DNA of 64,000 nucleotides from Nocardia acidivorans NBRC 108247 (GCF_001625085.1 NZ_BDAW01000041.1:16940-80939); one strand, 5' to 3'; shown: positions 1-8,980, counted from the stretch's first letter. Made by a program: numbers and translations. Notes: generated from the sequence alone by a model not told the origin.

Positions 1-392
1 GCATCGACTTCGAAGAGGTCCGACAGGGTGGCGCGGCGGCCGGATCGGTCATCCGGCAGATTCGCGATCGCCGCCGTGAGGTCCCGTTCCGGGGCGTCGG
101 CTTCGGACTGCTCCAGCACCTGAACCCGGACACCGCCGCTGCCATCGCCGAACTCCCGGTGGGACGCATCGGGTTCCGCTATCGGGACCTGCGACCCGCC
201 CGGGTGTATCCGGAACCCGTCACCGATGATCTGTACCTCGACGTCACCGTCGACACCACCCAGGACGGCCTGGTCGCACGCTTCGACTTCGCCGGTGCGG
301 TACTGGACCTGGAGCAGATCAAGCGACTCGTCGAAGGCTGGGTCCAAGCGCTCGGCGGACTCGCCGAGCACGGACGCGCGACCAATCCGTAA
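1..392 (+). CDS. NRPS C-terminal end (epimerization/condensation-like domain), 5' truncated by window
   Basis: The frame is open from base 3 to the stop at 390-392, giving about 129 residues with no start in the window. The stretch around VPFRGVGFGLL, followed by a G-F-x-Y segment (RIGFRYRD), resembles the last third of NRPS epimerization or condensation-like domains, where a G-x-G-[FY]-G-x-L-R motif precedes F-N-Y-x-G. It ends shortly after this domain with no carrier protein or thioesterase, so the protein terminates in this domain. The rest of the synthetase and its product lie outside the window. An unusual condensation domain is possible instead of an E domain, because the F-N-Y motif reads F-R-Y here. 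Confidence 0.7.
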   Translation, partial: IDFEEVRQGGAAAGSVIRQIRDRRREVPFRGVGFGLLQHLNPDTAAAIAELPVGRIGFRYRDLRPARVYPEPVTDDLYLDVTVDTTQDGLVARFDFAGAVLDLEQIKRLVEGWVQALGGLAEHGRATNP

Positions 393-538
393 CATTGTCG
401 GCTATCGCGGCGATGGCATTAGCCGTATGGTCTCTCGGGGGGTGAACCCTGCCCGGAGACCACGGCTGGGTACCCGAGCAGCACTGCGCCGCAGGGTGGT
501 AAGACCGGCACAAACGAACCAAAGCGAAGGTGTGAACA

Positions 539-1627
539 TTGATTCGTCGACACGTCCGTAATGGGATTGTGGGGCGTCGGCGCGGTGCACGAACCGCTGC
601 CTTCCTCGCCGCAACGGCAGTGCTGACCGGCCTGGTCGCCGGTGTCGGCGTGCCGAGCGCCTCCGCCGACCCGATCATCGACAGCAAGAAGCTGCTCGCC
701 GATCCCGTCGCCCCGGACGGGTCGAAGATCACCAAGGCGGAGATGAAGGACGGTCGCAATATCCGTCTCTACGTCTACTCCGCCGCCATGGACGCCACCT
801 ACCCCGTCGACGTGCAGCGCCCGGCCGACGCGTCCGCGCCGCGCCCGACCCTGTACCTGCTCAATGGCGCGGGCGGCGGACAGGACGACGCCTCCTGGCA
901 GAAGAAGACCACTATCGTCAACGGCTTCCTCGGCGACAAGAACCTGAATGTCGTGCAGCCCATCGGCGGTAAGTGGAGCTACTACCAGGACTGGCAGAAC
1001 GATGACGAGGTGCTCGGCCGCAACAAGTGGCAGACCTTCTTCACCGAGGAGCTGCCGCCGCTGATCGACGCCGCGCTCGGCACCAACGGTGTGAACGCCA
1101 TCGCCGGCATCTCCACCTCCGGCACCACCGTGCTGTCGCTGCCCGAGGCCAAGCCCGGCCTGTTCCGCGCCGCGGCCGCCTACAGCGGTTGCGCGCAGTT
1201 CGCCGATCCGGTCGGCCGTGAATTCATGCGCCTCACCGTCGAGACCTGGGGCGGCGGCAAGCTGGAGAATATGCACGGTCCGGAGGATTCCCCGGCCTGG
1301 GCCGAGAACGATCCGGTCATCCACGCCGAAAAGCTGCGCGGCACAGACCTTTACATCTCCTCCGGTAGCGGTCTGCCCGGCCAGTACGACGCGCTGAACG
1401 GCCCGTACGCGCTGCCCGGCGCCTACGGCCTGGCCAATCAGCTGATCATCGGCGGCGCCATCGAGGCGGGCACCAACTACTGCACGCACAATCTGCAGGC
1501 CAAGCTGGACTCGCTGGGCATCCCGGCGACCTACAACTTCCGCGCCACCGGAACCCACTCCTGGGGTTACTGGAACGACGAGTTCATGAACTCGTGGCCG
1601 GTGCTGGCCCGGGGCCTGGGCCTCTGA
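539..1627 (+). CDS. Secreted antigen-85-like mycolyltransferase/esterase (alpha/beta hydrolase)
   Basis: A 362-aa exported protein of the Ag85/esterase D family, whose members transfer mycolic acids to trehalose or arabinogalactan outside the membrane. Residues about 1-43 form a signal peptide (Arg-rich start, hydrophobic AAFLAATAVLTGLVAG, then ASA-DP as the likely cleavage site). The nucleophile motif is G-I-S-T-S-G near residue 190, matching G-x-S-x-x-G of the family, and T-H-S-W near the C terminus supplies the His. The TTG at 539 is chosen because GAAGG lies 8 nt upstream and no ATG in frame precedes the signal peptide. The gene stands alone and is followed by a strong terminator. Mycolyltransferase activity is inferred; a lipase or carboxylesterase role is possible. 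Confidence 0.8.
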   Translation: MIRRHVRNGIVGRRRGARTAAFLAATAVLTGLVAGVGVPSASADPIIDSKKLLADPVAPDGSKITKAEMKDGRNIRLYVYSAAMDATYPVDVQRPADASAPRPTLYLLNGAGGGQDDASWQKKTTIVNGFLGDKNLNVVQPIGGKWSYYQDWQNDDEVLGRNKWQTFFTEELPPLIDAALGTNGVNAIAGISTSGTTVLSLPEAKPGLFRAAAAYSGCAQFADPVGREFMRLTVETWGGGKLENMHGPEDSPAWAENDPVIHAEKLRGTDLYISSGSGLPGQYDALNGPYALPGAYGLANQLIIGGAIEAGTNYCTHNLQAKLDSLGIPATYNFRATGTHSWGYWNDEFMNSWPVLARGLGL

Positions 1628-1664
1628 GGCAGACGCCCGCGGGGCGGTGAGCCCCTGATCATCG

Positions 1665-1706
1665 AGAGACCGATTCGACGGAAACCGTCGGGTCGGTCTC
1701 TTTTTC
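1665..1706 (+). terminator. Rho-independent terminator after the Ag85-like gene
   Basis: Arms AGAGACCGATTCGACGG and CCGTCGGGTCGGTCTCT pair with one mismatch around an AAA loop and are followed directly by TTTTTCT. This is a classical intrinsic terminator 37 nt after the stop codon. Confidence 0.9.
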
Positions 1707-1756
1707 TGTGCCGGACGAGGAGTCGGGTCTTTTTTCACGGGTAGCTCTCAACAAAA

Positions 1757-1776
1757 AGTTTGGGAACCCGTAAACT
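1757..1776. promoter_or_regulatory. Candidate operator upstream of the NRAMP transporter
   Basis: AGTTT and AAACT are inverted across ten bases that contain a smaller GGGAACCC palindrome. The site ends 6 nt before the GTG start. Mn transporters of this family are often repressed by a DtxR-type regulator (MntR), so this is a candidate site, but the match to any defined consensus was not established. Confidence 0.3.
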
Positions 1777-1782
1777 ATTGTT

Positions 1783-3030
1783 GTGAGTACCAGCCTGGCC
1801 GATAAACGCTCCACGTTCCAGCGAGCGCGATCGGCCACGGTCCTGCTCGGTCCGGCCTTCGTCGCCGCCATCGCCTACGTCGACCCCGGCAATGTCGCCT
1901 CCAATATCAGCGCCGGAGCGAAATTCGGCTACCTACTGGTCTGGGTCATCGTCATGGCCAATGTGATGGCGGGACTGGTGCAATTCCTGTCCGCCAAACT
2001 CGGGCTCGTCACCGGGATGTCCCTCCCGGAAGCCGTGCGGGACAAGGCCGGTCGCAAAACCCGGCTCGCCTACTGGGCGCAGGCCGAAACCGTCGCCATG
2101 GCAACAGATCTCGCCGAGGTGGTGGGCGGGGCCATCGCGCTGAAGCTGCTGTTCAACCTGCCGCTACTGCTCGGCGGGGTCATCACCGGCATCGTCTCGA
2201 TGGGGCTGCTGCTGGTGCAGAACAGGCGCGGGCAGCAGCCGTTCGAACGCGTCATCACCGGCATGCTCGGCGTCATCGCCATCGGATTCCTTGCCTCCGT
2301 GGTTATTTCACCGCCCTCGGCGGGCGGGACCATCGGCGGACTGCTGCCGCGTTTCGACGGCGGCGAGAGCGTGCTGCTGGCCGCCGCCATGATCGGCGCG
2401 ACCGTCATGCCGCACGCGGTCTACCTGCACTCCGCGCTCGCCCGGGACCGGCACGGCAGCCCCGCGGCGGGACCGGCCCGCGCCCGGCTGCTGCGCATCA
2501 CCCGCTACGACGTCGGCCTGGCCATGCTGCTCGCGGGCACGGTCAACCTCGCCATGCTGCTCATGGCGGCCGGAACGCTGCGGGGGCGCGATGACGTCGA
2601 CTCGCTCGAAACCGCGCACGCCGCGGTGCGGGACACCCTCGGACCGGCCGCCGGACTCCTGCTCGCAGTCGGCCTGCTGGCCTCCGGCCTGGCCTCCACC
2701 TCGGTCGGCGCGTACGCGGGCGCGATGATCATGGAAGGGCTGCTGCACCGCACCATCCCCCTGCTGCTGCGCCGACTCATCACCCTGATCCCCGCCCTGG
2801 TCATCCTGGCCATCGGCGTGGATCCCACCCGGGCCCTGATCATTTCGCAGGTGGTCCTGTCCTTCGGCATCCCCTTCGCCCTGATCCCGCTGGTCCGCTT
2901 CACCGCCGACCGCACCCTCATGGGCGATGACGTCAACCCCCGCCTCACCACCGCCCTGGCCTGGCTGGTGGCCCTGATCATCTCCGCCCTGAACGTAGCC
3001 CTCATCTACCTCACCGTCACGGGCATGTAG
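1783..3030 (+). CDS. mntH: NRAMP-family divalent metal transporter (MntH-like)
   Basis: A 415-aa polytopic membrane protein that imports Mn2+ or Fe2+ with protons. The hallmark D-P-G-N motif of TM1 occurs near residue 35 (AYVDPGNVASN), and the M-P-H motif of TM6 occurs as GATVMPHAVYLHSAL near residue 208. About eleven hydrophobic segments are visible. The length fits bacterial MntH. The start is a GTG at 1783; residues before TM1 are short and basic. The gene is monocistronic, with a terminator on either side. An inverted repeat just upstream suggests metal-dependent control. Metal preference cannot be read from the sequence alone. Confidence 0.9.
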   Translation: MSTSLADKRSTFQRARSATVLLGPAFVAAIAYVDPGNVASNISAGAKFGYLLVWVIVMANVMAGLVQFLSAKLGLVTGMSLPEAVRDKAGRKTRLAYWAQAETVAMATDLAEVVGGAIALKLLFNLPLLLGGVITGIVSMGLLLVQNRRGQQPFERVITGMLGVIAIGFLASVVISPPSAGGTIGGLLPRFDGGESVLLAAAMIGATVMPHAVYLHSALARDRHGSPAAGPARARLLRITRYDVGLAMLLAGTVNLAMLLMAAGTLRGRDDVDSLETAHAAVRDTLGPAAGLLLAVGLLASGLASTSVGAYAGAMIMEGLLHRTIPLLLRRLITLIPALVILAIGVDPTRALIISQVVLSFGIPFALIPLVRFTADRTLMGDDVNPRLTTALAWLVALIISALNVALIYLTVTGM

Positions 3031-3046
3031 ACCCGCAACGGGTCTA
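3028..3046 (+). terminator. Hairpin overlapping the mntH stop codon
   Basis: TAGACCC and GGGTCTA pair perfectly around GCAAC, with the TAG stop inside the left arm. There is no T-tract, so termination is likely but not certain. Confidence 0.5.
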
Positions 3047-3053
3047 TCGCCCC

Positions 3054-3086
3054 GTCATCCCGGCGCGCTTTCGGCCGGGATCCATA
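3054..3086. repeat. Half-copy of the dispersed palindromic element (one arm)
   Basis: It starts GTCATCCCGGC and continues to GGCCGGGATCCA, which is the left arm of the longer element found at 23260, 44946, 50185, 54001 and 55867. The arm is itself a hairpin. It lies between the convergent mntH and crotonase genes. Confidence 0.8.
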
Positions 3087-3104
3087 CGGGGCGAATGAAT
3101 TCCG

Positions 3105-3899
3105 CTATTCGGCGAAGACCGCTTTGCGCTTCTGGAGCATGGCCGTAGCGCCCTCGGTGAAGTCGGGGGCGCGCAAAAGCTCTGCCTGGCCGGTCTTTTC
3201 GGTCGCGAGCGCCGCGTCGAGGGAGGTCAGGGCGGCGGCATTGAGGGCACGCTTGGTGAGTTCCAAGGCCCGCCGCGGGCCGTGGGCGAGCTTGGCCGCG
3301 GCGGCCTCGACCTTGGCGTCGAGTTCCGCATCGCCGTAGACGCCCGCGATCAGCCCGCGCCGCGCCGCCTCGGTGACGGGCAGGCGATCGCCGAGCAATG
3401 CCATCTCCGCGGCGAGCGGACGACCGGCCGCGGCGGCGACCATGGCGGCCGCACCGCCATCGGGCATCAGGCCGATATTGATGAAGGCCAGCAGCAGATA
3501 CGCGTCCTCCGACGCATAGGTGAGGTCGGCCGCGAGCGCGAAGGCCACGCCCACCCCGGCCGCCGCGCCCTTCACCCGGGCGATCACCGGGATCGGCGCG
3601 TCCACGATCGCCTTGATCATCCGATTGGCCACGTCCATGGTCTGTTCGGGGGTGATTCCGCGCGCCGCCTCACCCGGACCGGCCGCCAGATCCGCCCCGG
3701 TACAGAAGTCGCCGCCCTCGCCGGTGAGCACGATCACGCGCACGGCCGGGTTTTCATATGCCGAAAGCACCGTCTCACCGAGCCCCGCCATGGTGTCGTA
3801 GTCGATGGCGTTCTTGCGTTTGGGATTGGTGATGGTGACACGCAGCACCCGGCCGTCCAGCACAGCGGTGTAGCCCGGGGTCGCCGCAGTGTTGCTCAT
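3105..3899 (-). CDS. Enoyl-CoA hydratase/isomerase family protein (crotonase fold)
   Basis: A 264-aa crotonase. The oxyanion-hole segment is visible in two parts: GGDFCTGADLAAG around residue 65 and AAAGVGVAFALAADL around residue 115. The segment I-G-L-M-P-D-G-G near residue 145 has Asp where classical hydratases carry the second catalytic Glu; this is common in isomerase-type and PaaG-like members, so hydration may not be the reaction. The gene is divergent from the two-domain TetR regulator, with 126 bp between them containing two GTGCGAAT direct repeats (3922 and 3951), and is probably controlled by it. The substrate is unknown. Confidence 0.85.
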   Translation of the reverse strand: MSNTAATPGYTAVLDGRVLRVTITNPKRKNAIDYDTMAGLGETVLSAYENPAVRVIVLTGEGGDFCTGADLAAGPGEAARGITPEQTMDVANRMIKAIVDAPIPVIARVKGAAAGVGVAFALAADLTYASEDAYLLLAFINIGLMPDGGAAAMVAAAAGRPLAAEMALLGDRLPVTEAARRGLIAGVYGDAELDAKVEAAAAKLAHGPRRALELTKRALNAAALTSLDAALATEKTGQAELLRAPDFTEGATAMLQKRKAVFAE

Positions 3900-4025
3900 G
3901 TCTGCTCCTGCTCTGCGTGCGGTGCGAATCGCGGCGCAATATGTTCAGCTGTGCGAATTGTGGTTAACTTAGGTGGATCCGTCCGGCACTGTCAACAGCC
4001 GGTGCCGTTGAGAAGGAGAAAGTGC

Positions 4026-5264
4026 ATGGTCGCCGATCGCAGCGAAGCCGGACTCGCTTCCGCGCGACCGTCCGGCGAACCCGGACCCCGGCGACGACCC
4101 AAGAATCGCAAGGCTCAGATTGTCGGCGTGGCCGCCCGCGCCTTCGCTGAGCGGGGCTATCACCCGGTCGGCGTGGACGAGATCGCCGCCGAGGTCGGCA
4201 TCTCCGGGCCCGCGCTCTACCGGCACTTCAGCAATAAGTACGCCATGCTCGTCGCCGCCGCCGAGATGGGGGCACAGCAACTTCTGGACGCCGCCAAGGC
4301 CGCGGACAATCCGAAGCTGGAACCGGAACCGCGACTCACCGCACTGATTCGCGGCATCACCGAGTACACCATCGACTGCCGCCGCGAGGGCGGACTGTAC
4401 CGCTGGGAGCGCCGGTATCTCGAGCGCGAGGACCGCGCGCGCATTCGCGTCATCTACACCGAACTGCACGAAACCGTCGCCGCGCCCATCGCCGAGCTGT
4501 ACCCGGACGCCGACCCCGCCGATGTCATATTGCGCGCGGCCGCCGTGCTCTCGGCCATCGGCAGCGTCACCGGCCACCGCACCGCGCTCTCCAATGCGCG
4601 AATCGTGGCCCTGCTCAACGACATCTGCTGGGATATCCTGCGCGCCGAGCTACCCCCGCCGCCCCCGCCGGTCACCGGCGATCCGATCGTGCGCGGCCTG
4701 CCCGTCATCTCCAAACGCGAACAACTGCTCACCGAGGCGATTCGGATCTTCGGCCGGCAGGGCTATCACGAGGCCAGCATCGAGGAGATCGGCGCGGCCG
4801 CGGGCATCAACGCCTCCAGCGTCTACCGCTACTTCAGCAGTAAATCCGATCTGCTCGCCGCCGCCTTCCACCGCACCGGCGAACGCGTGGCCATCGCCAA
4901 TGCCGAAGCCCTGTCCGAGGCCACCGGCCGCGCCGACGCCGCGGTCCGCATCGCCGAGCGCTTCGCCCGCATGACCTTCGCCATGCCGGAGATCCTCCCG
5001 GTCTACTTCGCCGAATTCTCCAATCTGCCCGCCACCGAACAGCATCGACTCCGCTCCATCCAGCGCCAGAACGTCCTGGAATGGGCCAACCTGCTCGAAG
5101 GCGACCAGACCGAAGCCCGCTTCCGCGTCCACGCCGCGATCGGCCAGGTCATCGACGTGGGCCGCCGCCTCCGCTTCGACTCCCGCCCACAACAATTGGC
5201 AAGGGTCCGCGCCCTGATGAGCGCGGTCCTACTGGGCGCGAACCCCGCCCCCGACGGCGAATAG
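4026..5264 (+). CDS. Transcriptional regulator with two tandem TetR DNA-binding domains
   Basis: A 412-aa protein containing two complete TetR N-terminal helix-turn-helix domains. The first spans about residues 25-75 (AFAERGYHPVGVDEIAAEVGISGPALYRHFSNK). The second spans about residues 235-285 (IFGRQGYHEASIEEIGAAAGINASSVYRYFSSK). A ligand-type helical segment and a run of prolines separate them. ATG 4026 is chosen because AGAAGGAG lies about 8 nt upstream; the frame is open far upstream but that part reads against the crotonase gene. Double-TetR proteins of this kind occur in actinobacteria, usually next to acyl-CoA or lipid genes. Likely a repressor of the divergent crotonase; the ligand is unknown. 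Confidence 0.85.
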   Translation: MVADRSEAGLASARPSGEPGPRRRPKNRKAQIVGVAARAFAERGYHPVGVDEIAAEVGISGPALYRHFSNKYAMLVAAAEMGAQQLLDAAKAADNPKLEPEPRLTALIRGITEYTIDCRREGGLYRWERRYLEREDRARIRVIYTELHETVAAPIAELYPDADPADVILRAAAVLSAIGSVTGHRTALSNARIVALLNDICWDILRAELPPPPPPVTGDPIVRGLPVISKREQLLTEAIRIFGRQGYHEASIEEIGAAAGINASSVYRYFSSKSDLLAAAFHRTGERVAIANAEALSEATGRADAAVRIAERFARMTFAMPEILPVYFAEFSNLPATEQHRLRSIQRQNVLEWANLLEGDQTEARFRVHAAIGQVIDVGRRLRFDSRPQQLARVRALMSAVLLGANPAPDGE

Positions 5265-5299
5265 CCGCAACCTCGAGACATTCCATGTTCTCGCCGCGA

Positions 5300-5333
5300 G
5301 GTTCGCGGCCCGCGACTCCCAGGGCCGCGAACC
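5300..5333. terminator. Bidirectional terminator-like hairpin
   Basis: GGTTCGCGGCCC and GGGCCGCGAACC pair perfectly over 12 bp with a 10-nt loop, between the convergent TetR and aldehyde-dehydrogenase genes. There is no U-tract on either strand. Confidence 0.6.
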
Positions 5334-5358
5334 CGCCCGGAGCGAAGCGGAGGGCAAG

Positions 5359-6840
5359 TCAAACACGGTGGCGGAGACGGAATAGGGCCCTGGCCATCCG
5401 GAGACGCTGGGGATGATTGTCGAAGGTGCCCAACGGGTCTCGGTGGCGCTGTTCGGTAATCAGTTGGGGGCGGGTGAATTCCAGCAGTGACTGCGGGTCG
5501 CGAATGCGGCCCGGGCCGTTCACGCCGTAGACCGGCGTGGCGTTGACCGTCACCAACGGGGTGCGCAGGCGTTCGGCGAATTCGGGGACACTGCGGATGT
5601 CCCGGGTGAAAACCGCTACGGGGAGCGGTCTTTCCGACGCGTTGACGCGTTCGACGGCCTCGTCCATATCGGCTACCCGATTCACGATGAGCACCGGACC
5701 CACCGCATCGCCGGTGATCGCCACGCTCACCTCGGGGACTTCGGTCAGGACCACCGGTTCGATATAGGGCTCGCGGATCGATTCCAGACTGCCGACCACG
5801 GCGCGGCCGCCGCGGGTGAGGGCGTCGCGGACCTGGCGGCGCACCACGTCGAGCTGGGCCTCGAGCACCATCGGCCCGTAGGAGGCGCGGCGGTCGGCGG
5901 CGGGGCGCAGGCGGCGGGCCTGACCGGCGACCAATTCCAGGAACGGCTCGTAGACCGAATCGGCCACGTACACCACGTGCACGCCCGCCGGATGCTGTCC
6001 GGCATTGGACATCGCCCCGTAAACCGCTGCGGCAGCGGCGGTATCGAGCCGGGCGTCGACCTGTACCACCATGGCTCCGCGACCGCCCTGTTCGACCACC
6101 AGCGGCGTACCGGACTGCGCGCAGAGCGCGGTCACCTCGCGCGCCCCGGCGGCGGAACCGGAGTAGGCGATCTTGTCCAGCCGGGCCCGGCAGAGCGCGG
6201 CGGCGGTGCTGCTGTCACCGGTAACCACCTGCAGCACAGGCTGACTGGGGGACAGACGGCTCCAGGTATCGGCCAGCCACGCGCCCACACCGGGAGTGAG
6301 TTCACTCGGTTTGAACACCACCGCATTGCCCGCCGCCATGGCGCCGGCGATCGAATTCATCGGTGCGAGAACGGGATTGTGCCAGGGGCCGAGCACGCCG
6401 ACCACGCCCAGCGGCAGATGCCCGATCGAGCCGGGGCGATCGCGCCGCAAGCGCGCGGCGGTGCGGGTGGAGCGGCCCAGGGTCCGCTCGGCGCGGCGCG
6501 CGACCCAGTCCAGATGCTCCACCGCCAGGGTCACCTCGACGGCGGCGTCCAGGCGCGGTTTTCCGGTCTCGGAGCTGATGACCTCCACCAGATCCCGGGT
6601 GCCGCGCGCGATGGCGCGCTTCCAATCCAGCAGCCAGCGTTTGCGTCCGGCGAAATCCATTGTCGCCCACCACTGTTCGGTGGTGTGCGCGGCGCGCACG
6701 GCGCGCGTCAGCTCACCGGCGCCCATAATGGCGAAATCGCCCACGACCTCCCCGGTCCGTGGATCGTACGAAGTAAGGACCTTGGATCGGCCCGCTCCGG
6801 TGCGCGCTGCGGCCCGTGGCTGCTGCGCAGACTCGGCCAT
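5359..6840 (-). CDS. Aldehyde-dehydrogenase-family protein lacking the catalytic cysteine
   Basis: A 493-codon ALDH-superfamily protein. Recognisable blocks are the cofactor-binding segment GVLGPWHNPVLAPMN, FKPSELTPG, and the catalytic-Glu motif as VVEQGGRGA (canonical x-E-L-G-G). The catalytic-Cys motif N-x-G-Q-x-C reads N-A-G-Q-H-P, so the nucleophilic Cys is Pro; the codons CAG CAT CCG were checked on the reverse complement. A normal dehydrogenase cycle through a thiohemiacetal would not be possible, so the protein is probably non-catalytic or altered. ATG 6840 is chosen because GAGAGGG lies about 6 nt upstream; a GTG at 6879 would add 13 residues but has no ribosome site. Confidence 0.85.
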   Translation of the reverse strand: MAESAQQPRAAARTGAGRSKVLTSYDPRTGEVVGDFAIMGAGELTRAVRAAHTTEQWWATMDFAGRKRWLLDWKRAIARGTRDLVEVISSETGKPRLDAAVEVTLAVEHLDWVARRAERTLGRSTRTAARLRRDRPGSIGHLPLGVVGVLGPWHNPVLAPMNSIAGAMAAGNAVVFKPSELTPGVGAWLADTWSRLSPSQPVLQVVTGDSSTAAALCRARLDKIAYSGSAAGAREVTALCAQSGTPLVVEQGGRGAMVVQVDARLDTAAAAAVYGAMSNAGQHPAGVHVVYVADSVYEPFLELVAGQARRLRPAADRRASYGPMVLEAQLDVVRRQVRDALTRGGRAVVGSLESIREPYIEPVVLTEVPEVSVAITGDAVGPVLIVNRVADMDEAVERVNASERPLPVAVFTRDIRSVPEFAERLRTPLVTVNATPVYGVNGPGRIRDPQSLLEFTRPQLITEQRHRDPLGTFDNHPQRLRMARALFRLRHRV

Positions 6841-7145
6841 GGTTACCCTCTCGTGGCCATCGAAAACTCTCCCCTCCACGTCAGACTATGGTTCGGCGCA
6901 CACCCCCGACAAGGTGCGGAAATTCAGCAGACCGCCCGGTCTGGCCCTGGATCTGCGGCTATTCGTAGACCCATTGGTTTGTGGTGAAGCTCACGTTTGG
7001 TCTAACGCTGCTAAGGCAAAGCAACGACCCCGCTTCCGCGTGGCCGGTAACATCGCGCGCGACGGAGTGGATCATCCCGAGGGGATGTGGGGACCCGCCG
7101 CCCGGGGCGACTGAAATTGCCCGCCCAGCCGATAGTGGAGAGTTG

Positions 7146-8159
7146 ATGCCGAGCCAGGACAAACCGGATTCGCCGCAAAATGTTTCAGTAACAGCAGCGC
7201 GCGGCGGAAGCGATCCGGCCGTATATGTCGAAGACGTCCGCAAATCCTTCGGTGAGGTGCACGCCCTCAGCGGCATCAGCTTCACCGCCGAACGCGGTCA
7301 GGTGCTCGGCATTCTCGGACCCAACGGTGCGGGTAAGACCACCTGCGTCAAGATTCTCTCCACCCTGCTGCGCCCGGACTCCGGCACCGCCCGGGTCGCC
7401 GGCCACGATGTGCGCAAGGATCCCGCCGCCGTCCGCCGATCGATCATGATGACCGGTCAGTACGCGGCCCTGGACGAAAACCTCTCCGGACGCGAGAACC
7501 TCGAACTCTTCGGCCGCCTCATGGGTTTGCCCCGCAAGGCCGCCCGCCTGCGCGCGGACAACCTGCTCGAGGAGTTCGACCTCACCGGCGCGGGCCGCCG
7601 CGCTGTCCGGCACTACTCCGGCGGTATGCGCCGCCGCGTCGACATCGCCTGCGGACTCGTGGTCCGGCCCGAGGTGGTCTTCCTGGACGAGCCCACCACC
7701 GGCCTCGACCCGCGCAGCCGCCAGGGCGTCTGGGATCTGGTCAACGCGCTCAAGACCCAGGGCATCACGGTCCTGCTGACCACGCAGTACCTCGAAGAGG
7801 CCGACGTGCTCAGTGACAACATCATCGTCATCGACAAGGGCACCGTCATCGCCGAGGGCACCGCGGACGCGCTCAAGGAGAAGACCGGCGGGAGCTACTG
7901 CGAGGTCGTCCCGCTCGACCCGACACAGCTGACCCACGCCGCCGACGCGCTCGGCGATCTGGTCCCCGCCACCGTGCGCGCCGAAATCAATGGCGGCGAC
8001 CGGCTTTCGATTCCGGCGCCGGACGGGGCCGCGACCCTCGCCGAGGCACTGCGCCGACTCGATACCGCCGGCATCCAACTCGCCGACATCGGACTGCGCC
8101 GCCCCTCGCTCGACGATGTCTTCCTCTCGCTCACCGGACACTCGGGCGGCACCCAGTGA
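7146..8159 (+). CDS. ABC exporter ATP-binding subunit, DrrA-like
   Basis: A 337-aa ATPase of the daunorubicin-resistance (DrrA) type. Walker A is GPNGAGKTT, the signature is YSGGMRRRVDIA and Walker B is VVFLDEPTTGLDP. It continues into the DrrA C-terminal domain ending at SLDDVFLSLTGH, typical of this family. ATG 7146 follows GGAG; the longer upstream frame has no ribosome site. Its stop overlaps the GTG of the next gene, so the three genes 7146-9861 are translationally coupled and encode one exporter. In mycobacteria the DrrABC system exports a complex lipid; here the cargo is unknown, though an NRPS ends at the left edge of the window. Confidence 0.9.
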   Translation: MPSQDKPDSPQNVSVTAARGGSDPAVYVEDVRKSFGEVHALSGISFTAERGQVLGILGPNGAGKTTCVKILSTLLRPDSGTARVAGHDVRKDPAAVRRSIMMTGQYAALDENLSGRENLELFGRLMGLPRKAARLRADNLLEEFDLTGAGRRAVRHYSGGMRRRVDIACGLVVRPEVVFLDEPTTGLDPRSRQGVWDLVNALKTQGITVLLTTQYLEEADVLSDNIIVIDKGTVIAEGTADALKEKTGGSYCEVVPLDPTQLTHAADALGDLVPATVRAEINGGDRLSIPAPDGAATLAEALRRLDTAGIQLADIGLRRPSLDDVFLSLTGHSGGTQ

Positions 8160-8980
8160 CGGCGGCGTCGGTCGAACCCGCCGTCCGCCTGCGCGACGAC
8201 CTGTTCGCGGGACTACCCAAATCCAAGCCCAACAGCTTCGGACAGTGGCGCGCGCTCACCGGGCGCATCCTCTGGGTGATGGCCACCAAGGGCGAACTGA
8301 TCTTCGCGACCATCACCCCGCTGGTGCTGACCCTCGGCTTCTACCTGCCGCTCAAATACGTCATGCATTTTCGCGGCATCGATTACGCGCAGTTCGTCAT
8401 GCCGATCATCGTGCTGCAGACCATGTCCGTCACCATGATGTCCAATGCGCAGATGGCCGCCTTCGAAGCCATGACCGGATTCAACACCCGGTTGCAGACC
8501 ATGCCCGTCGGCAAGATGGTGCCGCTGCTGTCCCGCCTGAGCGCGGGCCTGGTGCGGTCCATCGTCTCGCTGGCCGCCGCCATCGGCTGGGGCCATATGA
8601 TCGGCTTCCGATTCGTGGCCGGTTGGGGCCAGGCGGTGCTGTTCTGCCTGTTCTCCCTCGCGGTCGGCACGGTCCTCGCGATCGGCGCGGACGCGCTCGG
8701 ATCGCTCACCAAGAGTCCCGAATCATTGAGTCAGGCGCTGACGCTGCCCACTTTGATCTTCGGCATGCTCTCCTGCGGTTTCGTCCCGGAATCCGGTTTC
8801 CCGGTGTGGGTTCGGCCGTTCGTGCGCAATCAACCCATCTCCCAGTTCTCCTTCGCGCTGCGTGACATGGCCGCGAACGGGGTGACCTGGCAGGTGTTCT
8901 GGGTACCGATGGTGTGGCTGATCGGCGCCGCTGTGGTCTTCGTGCCGGCAGCGGTCTGGGCGAGTATGAGGCGGTCATGA
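8156..8980 (+). CDS. ABC-2 type exporter permease (DrrB-like)
   Basis: A 274-aa membrane protein with about six hydrophobic segments and the ABC-2 family layout (long N-terminal cytoplasmic stretch, then TM helices beginning ELIFATITPLVLTLGFYLPL). It starts at GTG 8156 inside the stop of the ATPase gene and its own TGA overlaps the ATG of the second permease. It pairs with that permease to form the channel of the exporter. Confidence 0.85.
   Translation: MTAASVEPAVRLRDDLFAGLPKSKPNSFGQWRALTGRILWVMATKGELIFATITPLVLTLGFYLPLKYVMHFRGIDYAQFVMPIIVLQTMSVTMMSNAQMAAFEAMTGFNTRLQTMPVGKMVPLLSRLSAGLVRSIVSLAAAIGWGHMIGFRFVAGWGQAVLFCLFSLAVGTVLAIGADALGSLTKSPESLSQALTLPTLIFGMLSCGFVPESGFPVWVRPFVRNQPISQFSFALRDMAANGVTWQVFWVPMVWLIGAAVVFVPAAVWASMRRS

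Noticed and set aside
419..1738. 439-aa minus-strand frame over the Ag85-like gene
   Set aside because: The plus-strand gene has a signal peptide, active site and terminator; the antisense frame has no features.
3282..4025. 660-aa form of the TetR regulator starting at 3282
   Set aside because: The added part is the antisense of the crotonase gene; ATG 4026 has a good ribosome site and the correct domain start.
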